From assembly GCF_001422365.1 (NCBI RefSeq), contig NZ_LMMT01000040.1, positions 385,569-449,568 on the forward strand: a stretch of 64,000 nucleotides of DNA, given 5' to 3'. Positions 7,147 to 16,072 of this stretch are shown here, piece by piece. A model generated the notes under the pieces. The model was not told the DNA's origin. It did no database searches and saw nothing but the letters and a program-made list of their open reading frames with translations. The stretch comes from Pseudorhodoferax sp. Leaf265 (lineage in GTDB: Bacteria > Pseudomonadota > Gammaproteobacteria > Burkholderiales > Burkholderiaceae_C). The translations under genes were made by a program, and so were the position numbers. The stretch's first letter is position 1, and each line of letters starts with the position of its first letter.

Positions 7147-8181
7147 ATGGCCTTGATGGACTTCATCCGCAAGCAATTCATCGACGTCATCCAGTGGACG
7201 GAGGACGGCGACGGCACGCTGGCGTGGCGCTTTCCCATGCAGGACATGGAGATCCAGTACGGCGCCTCGCTGACCGTGCGCGAATCGCAGATGGCGGTGT
7301 TCGTCAACGAGGGCAAGGTGGCCGACGTGTTCGGCCCGGGCCTGTACAAGCTCACCACGCAGAACATCCCGCTGCTGACCAACCTCAAGAACTGGGACAA
7401 GCTGTTCGAGTCGCCGTTCAAGAGCGACGTCTACTTCTTCAGCACGCGCCAGCAGGTCGACCAGAAATGGGGCACGCCGCAGCCGGTGACGATCCGCGAC
7501 AAGGACTTCGGCGCCGTGCGGCTGCGCGCCTTCGGCAACTACAGCTTCCGCATCGCCGACCCGAGGCTGTTCCACACCGAGATCTCGGGCACGCGCGCGG
7601 CCTACGGCACGGCCGACCTCGATGGCCAGCTGCGCGGCCTGGTGCTGCAGCACCTGTCGGACGGCATCGCGCAGAGCGGCATCCCGTTCCTCGATCTGGC
7701 GGCCAACCAGATCGAGTTTGCCAAGGCCCTGTCGGCCGAGCTGGCGCCGGCCTTTGCCGCCATCGGCCTGAAGCTCGACGGCATGACCGTGCAAAGCGTC
7801 TCGCTGCCCGAGGAACTGCAGAAGATCCTGGACCAGAAGATCGGCATGGGCATGGTCGGCAACGACATGGGCAGGTTCATGCAGTACCAGACCGCCCAGG
7901 CCATTCCGAAGTTCGCCGAGGGCGCGGGTGGCGGCAGCGGCGTGGCCGGCGACGCCATGGGCCTGGGGGCCGGCGTGGCGCTGGGCCAGGTGCTGGCGCA
8001 GAACCTGCAGCAGGGCCTGCAGCAACCGGCCCCGGCCGCGCCAGCGGCCGCCGCTGCGGTGCTCAAGCCGGAGGACGTGCTGGCCACGCTGGAGCGGCTG
8101 GGCGAACTCAAGGCCAAGGGCATCCTGACGGACGAAGAGTTCGCCAGCAAGAAGGCCGAGCTGCTCAAGAAGCTGGTCTGA
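7147..8181 (+). CDS. SPFH/Band-7 'virion core'-type protein with C-terminal SHOCT domain
   Basis: A 344-residue protein of the SPFH (stomatin/prohibitin/flotillin-like) family related to YdjI-type 'virion core protein'. The N-terminal two thirds (to about residue 250) contain ITWRYP-like WRFPMQDMEIQYGASLTVRESQ and VRLRAFGNYSFRIADPRLF. A glycine- and glutamine-rich linker then leads to a SHOCT helix pair (LKPEDVLATLERLGELKAKG onward, about residues 309-344). GAGGAGG upstream gives a good ribosome site. It starts a five-gene run with DUF4178, DUF350, a spermidine-synthase homologue and an FAD enzyme. SPFH proteins scaffold membrane microdomains; that role here is inference. Confidence 0.88.
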   Translation: MALMDFIRKQFIDVIQWTEDGDGTLAWRFPMQDMEIQYGASLTVRESQMAVFVNEGKVADVFGPGLYKLTTQNIPLLTNLKNWDKLFESPFKSDVYFFSTRQQVDQKWGTPQPVTIRDKDFGAVRLRAFGNYSFRIADPRLFHTEISGTRAAYGTADLDGQLRGLVLQHLSDGIAQSGIPFLDLAANQIEFAKALSAELAPAFAAIGLKLDGMTVQSVSLPEELQKILDQKIGMGMVGNDMGRFMQYQTAQAIPKFAEGAGGGSGVAGDAMGLGAGVALGQVLAQNLQQGLQQPAPAAPAAAAAVLKPEDVLATLERLGELKAKGILTDEEFASKKAELLKKLV

Positions 8182-8237
8182 TCCTGAACTGCGCGGCGGC
8201 GTCGGCCTGAGGGGCCGGGCCCGCCGTGCGCCTGCCG

Positions 8238-9755
8238 ATGGCCAACGACACTCCACAGCGCAGCTACACCGCGCCCTGCCCCGGCTGCGGCGCGCCGGTC
8301 ACGTTCCTGCATGCGCAGTCCACGCACGCCATCTGCGCCTACTGCCAGAGCACCGTGGTGCGCGACGGCGAGGTGCTGCGCCGGCTGGGCAAGATGGCCG
8401 AGCTGTTCGACGACCACAGCCCGCTGCAGCTGCAGGCGAGCGGCATCTGGGATGGCCAGTCCTTCACGCTGATCGGCCGGCTGCAGTACCGCTCGGGCAA
8501 CGGCACCTGGACCGAATGGGAGGCGCTGCTGGCCGACGGCAGACTGGCCACGCTGGGCGAGGACAACGGCAGCTACGTGTTCAGCCGGCCCGGTGCGCCG
8601 CAGCAGGCCCTGCCCGCGGCCGGCACGCTGCGCGTGGGCCAGCGCGTGGAGCTCTCGGGCACCGCCTACAGCGTCGCCAGCCGCGACCAGACCGCGCTGA
8701 TCGCCGCCGCGGGCGAGCTGCCGCACCTGCCGCCCCTGGGACAGGCCTTCGAGATGGTGGAGCTGCGCAGCGCCGAGGGCGAGGTGCTCAGCATCGACTA
8801 CGGGCGCCAGCCGCCGCTGGTGACACGCGGCCGCGCGGTGTCGCTCGAAGACCTGCAGCTGCGCGGCCTGCGCGAGGCCATCGCGAAGGAGGAGCGCGCG
8901 CGCCAGTTCGCCTGCCCGCAGTGCGGCGCGCCCGTGCAGGCGACCTTGGCCAGCAGCAAGACCATCACCTGCCCGCAATGCCATGCCGTGATCGACCTGT
9001 CGGCCGGCATCGGTGGCGAACTGCGCCACGCGCTGCAGGACGAGCCGCATCGGCCGCTGATCGCGCTGGGCAGCATCGGCCGGCTGCAGGGCGTGGATTG
9101 GCAGGTGGTGGGCTTCCAGCACCGGCTGGGCCGCGACCCCGACGACCCCGACGAGAGCTTCGGCTGGAGCGAGTACCTGCTCTACCACGCCAAGCGCGGC
9201 TTCTCCTTCCTCGTCGATGCGCAGGACGGCTGGAGCATGGTGGCGCCGACGACGGGCGCGCCGCAGCTCTCCGGCGATGGCCGCAGCGCAAGCTACCTGG
9301 GCAGCCGCTACGACCTGCGCGAGCGTTACACGGCCGAGACCGACTACGTGGCCGGCGAGTTCTACTGGCCCGTGCGGCGCGGCGACAAGACCAGCAACCG
9401 CGACTTCGCCAAGGGACGCACGCTGCTGTCCATGGAGCAGACCGCGGGCGAGATCACCTGGTCCAGCGGCGGGCAGCTGGACAGCGCCACCGTGGCCCAA
9501 GCCTTCAAGCTCGAAGGCCGCAAGGACCTGTTCAAGCGCAGCGACGCGGCACCGCTCAGCGCGGCCTCGGGCCTGAGCCGCACCACCATCGTGCTGGTCG
9601 TGCTGCTGGTGCTGGTCATCCTGCTGGTCGCGCGCTGCGATGGCTGCGATCCGCAACGTGAGAACTGCAGCAGCAGTGGCAGCGGCAGCAGCTACTCCAG
9701 CCGCTCCAGCGGTGCCTCGTACGGCGGCTACACCAGCGGCGGCGGCCACAAATGA
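8238..9755 (+). CDS. DUF4178 protein with two zinc ribbons and a C-terminal membrane anchor
   Basis: A 505-residue protein. A first zinc ribbon (CPGCGAPV ... CAYC) lies at residues ~14-37 and a second (CPQCGAPV ... CPQCHA) at ~230-255. Each is followed by a DUF4178-type beta-rich segment containing SYVFSRPG- and LLYHAKRGFSFLVD-like strands, suggesting an internal duplication. Near the C-terminus is one hydrophobic helix (TTIVLVVLLVLVILLVA), then a Cys-containing, Ser/Gly-rich tail. An upstream GTG at 8226 is possible, but the ATG is preferred. DUF4178 genes are known neighbours of PspA, DUF350 and polyamine genes; the molecular role is undefined. Confidence 0.85.
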   Translation: MANDTPQRSYTAPCPGCGAPVTFLHAQSTHAICAYCQSTVVRDGEVLRRLGKMAELFDDHSPLQLQASGIWDGQSFTLIGRLQYRSGNGTWTEWEALLADGRLATLGEDNGSYVFSRPGAPQQALPAAGTLRVGQRVELSGTAYSVASRDQTALIAAAGELPHLPPLGQAFEMVELRSAEGEVLSIDYGRQPPLVTRGRAVSLEDLQLRGLREAIAKEERARQFACPQCGAPVQATLASSKTITCPQCHAVIDLSAGIGGELRHALQDEPHRPLIALGSIGRLQGVDWQVVGFQHRLGRDPDDPDESFGWSEYLLYHAKRGFSFLVDAQDGWSMVAPTTGAPQLSGDGRSASYLGSRYDLRERYTAETDYVAGEFYWPVRRGDKTSNRDFAKGRTLLSMEQTAGEITWSSGGQLDSATVAQAFKLEGRKDLFKRSDAAPLSAASGLSRTTIVLVVLLVLVILLVARCDGCDPQRENCSSSGSGSSYSSRSSGASYGGYTSGGGHK

Positions 9756-9780
9756 AGACTCTTTCTGACGGAGGTTCCCC

Positions 9781-10002
9781 ATGGGACTGGAATGGTTGAA
9801 ACCCGGCGCCTTCTTCGGCTCCATCCTGTACGCGCTCATCGGCGTGGTGGTGTTCTGGCTGGCTTTCGTCGTGATCGACAAGATCACGCCCTACGACCTG
9901 TGGCAGGAACTGGTCGAGAAGCAGAACGTGGCGCTGGGCATCGTGGTCGGTGCCATGTGCCTGGGCATCTCCATCATCGTGGCCGCCGCGGTGCACGGCT
10001 GA
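9781..10002 (+). CDS. DUF350 family small membrane protein
   Basis: A 73-residue protein with two predicted transmembrane helices (FFGSILYALIGVVVFWLAFVV and VALGIVVGAMCLGISIIVAAAV) joined by a polar loop containing DKITPYDLWQEL. This is the layout of a single DUF350 unit (YjfL family). GGAGG lies 7 bases before the ATG. It sits 25 bases after the DUF4178 gene and 4 bases before the spermidine-synthase homologue. DUF350 proteins have no assigned biochemical activity. Confidence 0.87.
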   Translation: MGLEWLKPGAFFGSILYALIGVVVFWLAFVVIDKITPYDLWQELVEKQNVALGIVVGAMCLGISIIVAAAVHG

Positions 10003-10006
10003 GCGC

Positions 10007-11530
10007 GTGACGAGCGCCGCTTCGCGGCCGGTGGCGGTCGCGCTGCTGGCCAGCGTCTTCGTCGTGGCCGCCTGCGGGCTGGTCTACGAGCTGGCCGCGG
10101 GCGCCCTGGCCTCCTATGTGCTGGGCGACTCCATCCTGCAGTTCTCCACCATCATCGGCAGCTATCTGTTCGCGATGGGCGTGGGCTCCTGGCTGTCGCG
10201 CTACTTCGAGCGCCAGCTGCCGGCGCACTTCCTGCGCATCGAGCTGCTGGTGGCGCTGGTGGGCGGCGCGCTGCCGGCCATGCTGTTCATCGCCAACGCC
10301 TGGACGCCCGACGCGTTCCGGCTGCTGCTGTACGGCCTGGTGCTGCTGGTCGGCACGCTGGTGGGGCTGGAGATCCCGCTGGTGATGCGCATCCTGAAGC
10401 GCGACGTGGCGCTCAAGGACCTGGTCTCGCAGGTGCTGACCTTCGACTACCTGGGCGCGCTGGCCGTGTCCGTGGCCTTCCCGCTGCTGCTGGTGCCACA
10501 CCTGGGGCTGGTGCGCACGGGCCTGCTGTTCGGCTTCATGAACGCAGCCGTGGCGCTGTGGGCGCTGTGGCTGTTCCGCCATGAGTTGCGCCAGTTCGGC
10601 GCGCATGCGCTGGCCTGCGGGCTCACGCTGGCCGTGCTGGCCGCGGGCTTCGTCGGCGCCGACCACATCACCACGCTGGCCGAGGACCGCTTCTACCAGG
10701 ACCGCGCGGTGTTCAGCGAGCAGACCCCGTACCAGCGCATCGTCGTCACGCACGGGCGCGCCGGCCACCGGCTGTACCTGAACGGTAACCTGCAATTCGC
10801 CGAGCACGACGAGTACCGTTACCACGAGGCCCTGGTGCACCCGGCCATGGCCGCCCATGGCGCACCACGCAAGGTGGCGGTGTTGGGCGGCGGCGATGGG
10901 ATGGCCGTGCGCGAGATCCTCAAGTACCCCACGGTCGAACAGGTCACGCTGGTCGAGCTGGACCCGGCCATGACCCGGCTGTTCCGCGACCACGCAGCGC
11001 TGGCCGCGTTGAACGGCCAGGCGCTGCGCTCGCCCAAGGTGCAGGTGGTCAACACCGACGCCTTCCGCTGGCTGGAAGAGACGCGCGAGATCTACGACGT
11101 GGTCGTGGTGGACTTTCCCGACCCGACCAATTTTTCCATCGGCAAGCTCTACACCAACTCGTTCTACGCGCTGCTGGACCGGCACCTGGCGGCCAGCGGC
11201 TATGCGGTGGTGCAGTCGACTTCGCCGCTGCTGGCGCGCCAGAGCTTCTGGACCGTGGTGCAGACCATCGAGTCGGTCGGCCTCAGGACCGCGCCCTACC
11301 ACGCCCATGTGCCGAGCTTCGGCGAGTGGGGCTTCGTGCTGGCCGGACGCCGGCCCTGGCGCGCGCCGCCGCAGTTGCCCGAAGGCCTGCGCTTTCTCGA
11401 CCTGGCCGGCGTGGCGGCGCTGTTCGACTTTCCGCGCGACATGGCGCGCGTGCCGGCCGAGGTGAACCGGCTGTCCAACCAGGTGCTCGTGAACCTCTAC
11501 GAGGACGAATGGGGCAAGGCCAAGCCATGA
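10007..11530 (+). CDS. Membrane-anchored spermidine synthase-like aminopropyltransferase
   Basis: A 507-residue fusion. The first ~220 residues hold about seven transmembrane helices. The C-terminal half is a spermidine-synthase domain: LNGNLQFAEHDEYRYHE matches the polyamine-binding entrance, VAVLGGGDGMAVREIL the SAM-type loop, VELDPAM the ribose contact and VDFPDPT the catalytic loop. The start is GTG at 10007, immediately after the DUF350 stop. The stop overlaps the next ATG (ATGA). It likely transfers an aminopropyl group from decarboxylated SAM, probably at or near the membrane. The acceptor is unknown and need not be putrescine. Confidence 0.88.
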   Translation: MTSAASRPVAVALLASVFVVAACGLVYELAAGALASYVLGDSILQFSTIIGSYLFAMGVGSWLSRYFERQLPAHFLRIELLVALVGGALPAMLFIANAWTPDAFRLLLYGLVLLVGTLVGLEIPLVMRILKRDVALKDLVSQVLTFDYLGALAVSVAFPLLLVPHLGLVRTGLLFGFMNAAVALWALWLFRHELRQFGAHALACGLTLAVLAAGFVGADHITTLAEDRFYQDRAVFSEQTPYQRIVVTHGRAGHRLYLNGNLQFAEHDEYRYHEALVHPAMAAHGAPRKVAVLGGGDGMAVREILKYPTVEQVTLVELDPAMTRLFRDHAALAALNGQALRSPKVQVVNTDAFRWLEETREIYDVVVVDFPDPTNFSIGKLYTNSFYALLDRHLAASGYAVVQSTSPLLARQSFWTVVQTIESVGLRTAPYHAHVPSFGEWGFVLAGRRPWRAPPQLPEGLRFLDLAGVAALFDFPRDMARVPAEVNRLSNQVLVNLYEDEWGKAKP

Positions 11531-13104
11531 TCTCGCGGCGCGCCTGGCTGGCCGGCGCCATGCTGCCGCTGCTGGCGGCCCAGGGTTGCGACGCGCCGGC
11601 CACGCCGCTGGCCGGTGGTTTCGTGGGCACCCACCCCGAACGCGGCCACCTGCTGCGCGCGGCCATGCCCCAGGCACCGGTCCGCACGCAGCGCACGCGC
11701 GTCATCATCGCCGGCGGCGGCGTGGCCGGCCTGGCCGCGGCGCGCGCACTGCGCCAGCGCGGCATCGAGGACTTCGTGCTGCTGGAACTGGAAGACCAGG
11801 CCGGCGGCAACAGCCGCGCAACGCAGTTGGGCGGCCTGCCCTGCCCGCTCGGTGCGCATTACATCCCACTGCCCACAGATGCCGCACACGAGGTGCAGGA
11901 CCTGCTCGAAGAGTTCGGCCTGCGCCAGCGCGTGGCAGGCCGCTGGGAGTACGACGAGCGCCACCTGTGCCACAGCCCGCAGGAGCGGCTGTACCGCAAC
12001 GGCCACTGGCAGGACGGCCTGCTGCCCGTGCAGGACATCGGCGTCGACACGCTGGCGCAATACCGGCGCTTTGCCGCGCGCGTGGCCGCGCTGATGCGCA
12101 GCGCCCCGTTCGCCCTGCCCGCGCAGCGGGCGGCCTTCGCCCCCGAGCATGCGGCGCTGGACGCGCAGACCATGGCGCAATGGCTGGGCCGCGAGGGCCT
12201 GGACGACGCCCAGCTGCACTGGTACCTGGACTACTGCTGCCGCGATGACTTCGGCGCGGGCCTGGCGAGCGTATCGGCCTGGGCCGGCATCCACTACTTC
12301 GCCAGCCGGCATGGCTTCCATGCGCCTGGCGATGCCGATGCCGAACGCGAGGCCGTGTTGACCTGGCCCGAGGGCAATGGCTGGCTCACGCAGCGGCTGG
12401 CGCAGCCGCTGGGCGAGCGGCTGCGCTGCGCACGCGCGGTGAGCCGCATCGCCACCCAACGGCAGGGGGTGACCGTGCAGGCGCTGGACCTGGCCAGCGG
12501 CCAGCTGGAGCAATGGGAAGCCACGCACTGCATCGTCGCGCTGCCGGTGTTCGTGGCCGCGCGCGTGCTGGCCGCGCCGCCAGGCTTCGTGCGCGAGGCT
12601 GCGGCCGCGCTGCGCTACGCCCCCTGGCTGGTGGCCAACGTGCACCTGCGCGCCGCACTGGCCGACCATGGCGGCGCGGCGCCGAGCTGGGACAACGTGG
12701 TCTACGGCAGCCACGCACTGGGCTATGTCGACGCCGGCCACCAGGGCCTGGCGCAGCGCCGCCCGGACAGCCAGCGCGTGCTGAGCTGGTACCACGCGCT
12801 GGGGCTGGCACCCGAGGCGCGCAGCGCGCTGCTGGAACAGCCCTGGCAGCACTGGGCCGGGCTGATGTTCGACGAACTCGGCGAGGCCCACCCGGACCTG
12901 CGCGCCAAGGCCACGCGCATCGCGGTCGCGCGCTACGGCCATGCCATGGCCACGCCGGTGCCGGGGCTGGTGCAGCGGCTGCGCGCCAACCCGGCAATGC
13001 CGCAAGCCGGCCCGCTGCTGTTCGCGCACGCAGACTGGTCGGGTTACTCGGTGTTCGAGGAAGCCTTCACGCGCGGCCACCTGGCAGGGCTGGCGGCGGG
13101 CTGA
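11527..13104 (+). CDS. Exported FAD-dependent (amine-oxidase-like) oxidoreductase
   Basis: A 525-residue flavoprotein. The N-terminus MISRRAWLAGAMLPLLAAQGC has twin arginines before a hydrophobic stretch, suggesting Tat export of a folded, cofactor-loaded protein; the Cys context is a poor lipobox. A dinucleotide-binding fold starts at about residue 57 (VIIAGGGVAGLAAARALRQRG, FVLLELED, AGGNS). The C-terminal HADWSGYSVFEEAFTRGHLAG resembles the FAD-binding end of amine oxidases. Its start overlaps the stop of the spermidine-synthase homologue by four bases, so translation is coupled. Polyamine oxidation is an attractive guess but unproven. Confidence 0.8.
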   Translation: MISRRAWLAGAMLPLLAAQGCDAPATPLAGGFVGTHPERGHLLRAAMPQAPVRTQRTRVIIAGGGVAGLAAARALRQRGIEDFVLLELEDQAGGNSRATQLGGLPCPLGAHYIPLPTDAAHEVQDLLEEFGLRQRVAGRWEYDERHLCHSPQERLYRNGHWQDGLLPVQDIGVDTLAQYRRFAARVAALMRSAPFALPAQRAAFAPEHAALDAQTMAQWLGREGLDDAQLHWYLDYCCRDDFGAGLASVSAWAGIHYFASRHGFHAPGDADAEREAVLTWPEGNGWLTQRLAQPLGERLRCARAVSRIATQRQGVTVQALDLASGQLEQWEATHCIVALPVFVAARVLAAPPGFVREAAAALRYAPWLVANVHLRAALADHGGAAPSWDNVVYGSHALGYVDAGHQGLAQRRPDSQRVLSWYHALGLAPEARSALLEQPWQHWAGLMFDELGEAHPDLRAKATRIAVARYGHAMATPVPGLVQRLRANPAMPQAGPLLFAHADWSGYSVFEEAFTRGHLAGLAAG

Positions 13105-13471
13105 GGCCGCGCTCCAGTGCCTGGCGCAGCACCTGTTCGGGCGCGAAGCGCGCCACCAGCGCATCGAGCAGCGCCTGGGCCTGGCTGCGGTGGTCGGCGC
13201 CGAAGTTGCAGACGTAGACGTCCAGCGTCACGGCCGCCTGCTCGGGCCAGGTGTGCACGCACAGGTGCGATTCGGCCAGCAGCACCGTGGCCGTCACACC
13301 ACCCGGGCCCTGGTCCGTGTCGGGAAAGCGGTGGACCAGTTGCCCCACGGGCTGCAGGCCGGCATCGCGCACGGCCTGCACGCACCAGGCGCCCAGCGCC
13401 TGCGCGTCGATGAGCCAACGCGGCGTGCAGCGGCAGCCGTGCAGGTCGGCGGTCAGGTGCAGGCCGCGCAT
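13067..13471 (-). CDS. speD: S-adenosylmethionine decarboxylase proenzyme
   Basis: A 134-residue prokaryotic AdoMet decarboxylase, which makes decarboxylated SAM, the aminopropyl donor for polyamine synthesis. The self-cleavage motif AESHLCVHTWPE is intact: cleavage before S68 would form the pyruvoyl group. S68, H73 and C88 keep exactly the spacing of the known catalytic S63/H68/C83 of the Thermotoga enzyme. It is transcribed toward the FAD gene and the two coding regions overlap by 38 bases at their 3' ends. It lies next to the spermidine-synthase homologue, which would use its product. Confidence 0.92.
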   Translation of the reverse strand: MRGLHLTADLHGCRCTPRWLIDAQALGAWCVQAVRDAGLQPVGQLVHRFPDTDQGPGGVTATVLLAESHLCVHTWPEQAAVTLDVYVCNFGADHRSQAQALLDALVARFAPEQVLRQALERGLSPPPALPGGRA

Positions 13472-13487
13472 GCTGCCGTCGCCGGCA

Positions 13488-13928
13488 TCATTTGCCGTTG
13501 ATGCCGAGCAGTTCGACCTCGAACTGCAGCGTGGCGTTCGGCGGAATCACGCCGCCGGCGCCGCGGCTGCCGTAGGCGATGGCGGCCGGGCAGGTCAGCC
13601 TGGCCTTGCCGCCGACCTTCATCTTCTGCACGCCTTCGGTCCAGCACGGGATCACGCCATTGAGCGGAAATTCGATGGGCGCGTTGCGCTTGTAGGAGCT
13701 GTCGAACTCCTTGCCGTCCAGGAAGGTGCCGCGGTAGTGCACCTTGACCTTGTCGCTGGCACCGGGGCTGGCGCCATTGCCTTCCTGCAGCGCACGGTAG
13801 ACCAGGCCGGAGGCGGTGGTCTGCGCGCCGGGCTCCTTGGCGGCGGCATCGAGTGTGGTGGCAGTCTGGGCCAAGGCGGCGCCCGCGAACAGCGCGGCGA
13901 AGACAATGGCAGGGGTGCGGATGGTCAT
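13488..13928 (-). CDS. FKBP-type peptidyl-prolyl cis-trans isomerase, exported
   Basis: A 146-residue protein with a signal peptide (MTIRTPAIVFAALFAGAALAQ) followed by a single FKBP domain. Visible motifs are VKVHYRGTFLDGKEFDSSY, VIPCWTEGVQKMKVGGKARL and IPPNATLQFEVELL. It should catalyse proline isomerisation in periplasmic proteins. The start is the ATG at 13928, preceded by GAGGAAA; a longer upstream frame would bury the signal peptide. It lies 16 bases upstream of speD on the same strand. One cysteine occurs where many homologues have glutamine or glycine (IPCWTEG), which is seen in related proteobacterial FKBPs. Confidence 0.9.
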   Translation of the reverse strand: MTIRTPAIVFAALFAGAALAQTATTLDAAAKEPGAQTTASGLVYRALQEGNGASPGASDKVKVHYRGTFLDGKEFDSSYKRNAPIEFPLNGVIPCWTEGVQKMKVGGKARLTCPAAIAYGSRGAGGVIPPNATLQFEVELLGINGK

Positions 13929-14072
13929 GCGGTTTCCTCGGAGGCCAGGGGCAAAGCCGGCCATTATGGCGAGCCAGCCAGGCCGTCCCGTTCACCCGCC
14001 GGGCCATGGCGCCGGCCTATACTGCATCGCAGCAATCGGACCCCAAGTTCCGCCCTCCCAGAAAGCTCCCCT

Positions 14073-15248
14073 TTGGCTACACCCCCCTCCCCCGTGCGCG
14101 CCAGCGCAGCGTCAGCGGAACAGTGCATTCTGGTGCTGCAAGGCGGCGGCGCCCTCGGCGCCTACCAGGCCGGCGTGTACGAGGCCCTGGCCGAACGCGG
14201 AGTCGCACCCGACTGGGTGGCCGGTGTGTCCATCGGTGCGATCAACGCTGCGCTGATCGCCGGCAACCCGCCCGAGCGCCGCGTCGACCAGCTGCGCGCG
14301 TTCTGGGCCCAGGTCTCCTCAGGCCTGCCCATGCCGGCGCTGCCGGCCCGCTATGGCGACGAAGCGCGCAGCCTGTTCAACACCACCAGCGCCGCGCTCG
14401 TGGCCAGCTTCGGCGTGCCGGGCTTCTTCATGCCACGCATCCCGCCGGCGCCACTGCAGCCCGCCGGCACCGTGCCGGCGCTGAGCTGGTACGACACCTC
14501 GCCGCTCAGGAGCACGCTGGAGCGCCTGGTCGATTTCGACCGCATCAACGATGCGCACTGCCGTGGCAAGGTGCGGCTGTCGGTCGGCGCCGTGGAGTTG
14601 CAGAGCGGCAACTCGGTCTACTTCGACTCGGCCGACCCGACCTGCACCCACCCCATCGGGCCCGAGCATGTGATGGCCAGCGGCGCGCTGCCGCCGGGCT
14701 TCGCGCCCGTGGAGGTCGACGGCAAGTGGTACTGGGACGGGGGCGTGGTCTCCAACACGCCGCTGCAGTACGTGATCGACCAGCCCGCGCTGCAGGACAT
14801 GCTGGTGTTCCAGGTCGACCTGTTCAGCGCGCGCGGGTCGCTGCCGCGCAACCTGGACGAAGTGGCCGAGCGCGCCAAGGACATCCAGTACGCGAGCCGC
14901 ACGCGCATGAACACCGACCTCGTGGCCACGCAGCAACGCCTGGCCGAGGCCGCGCAGCGCCTGGCCGACAAACTGCCTGCGGCGCTGCGCGACGACCCGG
15001 ATTTCCAGTCCCTGCTCAACGCCGGCAACTGCAACGCGGTGACCGTCATGCACCTGATCCACCGCAGCAAGAGCCACGCCGGCCAGTCCAAGGACTACGA
15101 GTTCTCTCGCCAGACCGTGGCCGACCACTGGGCCGCCGGCCGCGCGGACGTGGAGGCCAGCTTCGCCAACCCGCGCTGGCACGACCGCCCGCGCAAGAAG
15201 GCCGGCATCACGGTGCTCGACCTCGCCCCGCGGCCCTCGGGCCGTTGA
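14073..15248 (+). CDS. Patatin-like phospholipase family protein
   Basis: About 391 residues with the patatin fold. The oxyanion-hole loop [13 protein letters not shown], nucleophile elbow GVSIG (S53 with this start) and catalytic YWDGG aspartate are all intact. The C-terminal [16 protein letters not shown]-like segment is typical of the DUF3734 subgroup. The start is probably TTG at 14073 (MATPPSPV...) with a weak AGAAAG site; GTG at 14094 is an alternative. It lies 37 bases upstream of 3-hydroxybutyrate dehydrogenase, a common pairing in Burkholderiales, suggesting a link with lipid or polyhydroxybutyrate turnover. The true substrate is unknown. Confidence 0.87.
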   Translation: MATPPSPVRASAASAEQCILVLQGGGALGAYQAGVYEALAERGVAPDWVAGVSIGAINAALIAGNPPERRVDQLRAFWAQVSSGLPMPALPARYGDEARSLFNTTSAALVASFGVPGFFMPRIPPAPLQPAGTVPALSWYDTSPLRSTLERLVDFDRINDAHCRGKVRLSVGAVELQSGNSVYFDSADPTCTHPIGPEHVMASGALPPGFAPVEVDGKWYWDGGVVSNTPLQYVIDQPALQDMLVFQVDLFSARGSLPRNLDEVAERAKDIQYASRTRMNTDLVATQQRLAEAAQRLADKLPAALRDDPDFQSLLNAGNCNAVTVMHLIHRSKSHAGQSKDYEFSRQTVADHWAAGRADVEASFANPRWHDRPRKKAGITVLDLAPRPSGR

Positions 15249-15285
15249 ACCGCTCCACACCCCCGCCCCCCCGAAAGGACCCGCC

Positions 15286-16065
15286 ATGAAGCTCAAGGAC
15301 AAAGTCACGCTCGTCACCGGCGCCGCCAGCGGCATCGGCAAGGAAATCGCCTGCACCTACGCGCGCGAAGGCGCACGCGTGGCCATCGCCGACATGAACA
15401 AGGCCGCCGCCGATGCCACCGCCGCCGAACTGCGCGCGGCCGGCCACCAGGCCATGGGCGTGGCCATGGACGTGACCAGCGAGGAGCAGGTCAACGCCGG
15501 CGTGGCCGAGGTGGTGGCGGCCTGGGGCACGGTGGACGTGCTGGTCAGCAACGCCGGCATCCAGATCGTGCACCCCATCGAGGACTTCCCGTTCGCCGAG
15601 TGGAAGAAGATGCTGGCGATCCACCTGGACGGCGCCTTCCTGACCACCAAGGCCGTGATCCCGCACATGTACAAGCAAAAGAGCGGCTCCATCATCCTGA
15701 TGGGCTCGGTGCACTCCAAGCTGGCCTCGGTGCTGAAGGCGCCCTACGTGACGGCCAAGCACGGCCTGCTGGGCCTGGCCCGCGTGCTGGCCAAGGAAGG
15801 CGGCCCCTACAACGTGCGCGCCAACGTGATCTGCCCGGGCTTCGTGCGCACGCCTCTCGTGGACAAGCAGATCCCCGAGCAGGCCGCCACGCTGAAGATC
15901 AGCGAGGAGGACGTGATCAAGAAAGTCATGCTCAAGGACACGGTGGACGGCGAGTTCACCACCGTGGCCGACGTGGCCGAGGTGGCGCTGCTGTTCGCCT
16001 CGTTCCCGAGCAATGCGCTGACCGGCCAGTCGCTGATCGTGAGCCACGGCTGGGCGATGGAGTGA
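15286..16065 (+). CDS. 3-hydroxybutyrate dehydrogenase (SDR family)
   Basis: A 259-residue short-chain dehydrogenase that interconverts D-3-hydroxybutyrate and acetoacetate using NAD. The nucleotide loop [13 protein letters not shown] motif and S141/Y154/K158 (YVTAKHG) catalytic residues are intact. The segments [29 protein letters not shown] and [10 protein letters not shown] are characteristic of this enzyme rather than of generic SDRs. GAAAGGA lies before the ATG. It follows a patatin-like gene and precedes a ketopantoate-reductase homologue by 7 bases, so the three may form an operon. It would feed polyhydroxybutyrate breakdown products into central metabolism. Confidence 0.92.
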   Translation: MKLKDKVTLVTGAASGIGKEIACTYAREGARVAIADMNKAAADATAAELRAAGHQAMGVAMDVTSEEQVNAGVAEVVAAWGTVDVLVSNAGIQIVHPIEDFPFAEWKKMLAIHLDGAFLTTKAVIPHMYKQKSGSIILMGSVHSKLASVLKAPYVTAKHGLLGLARVLAKEGGPYNVRANVICPGFVRTPLVDKQIPEQAATLKISEEDVIKKVMLKDTVDGEFTTVADVAEVALLFASFPSNALTGQSLIVSHGWAME

Positions 16066-16072
16066 TGCGGCC

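Noticed and set aside
11527-11593. Lipoprotein signal in the FAD oxidoreductase
   Set aside because: The sequence before the cysteine (AAQGC) lacks Leu/Val/Ile at position -3, so a Tat-type signal is the better reading.
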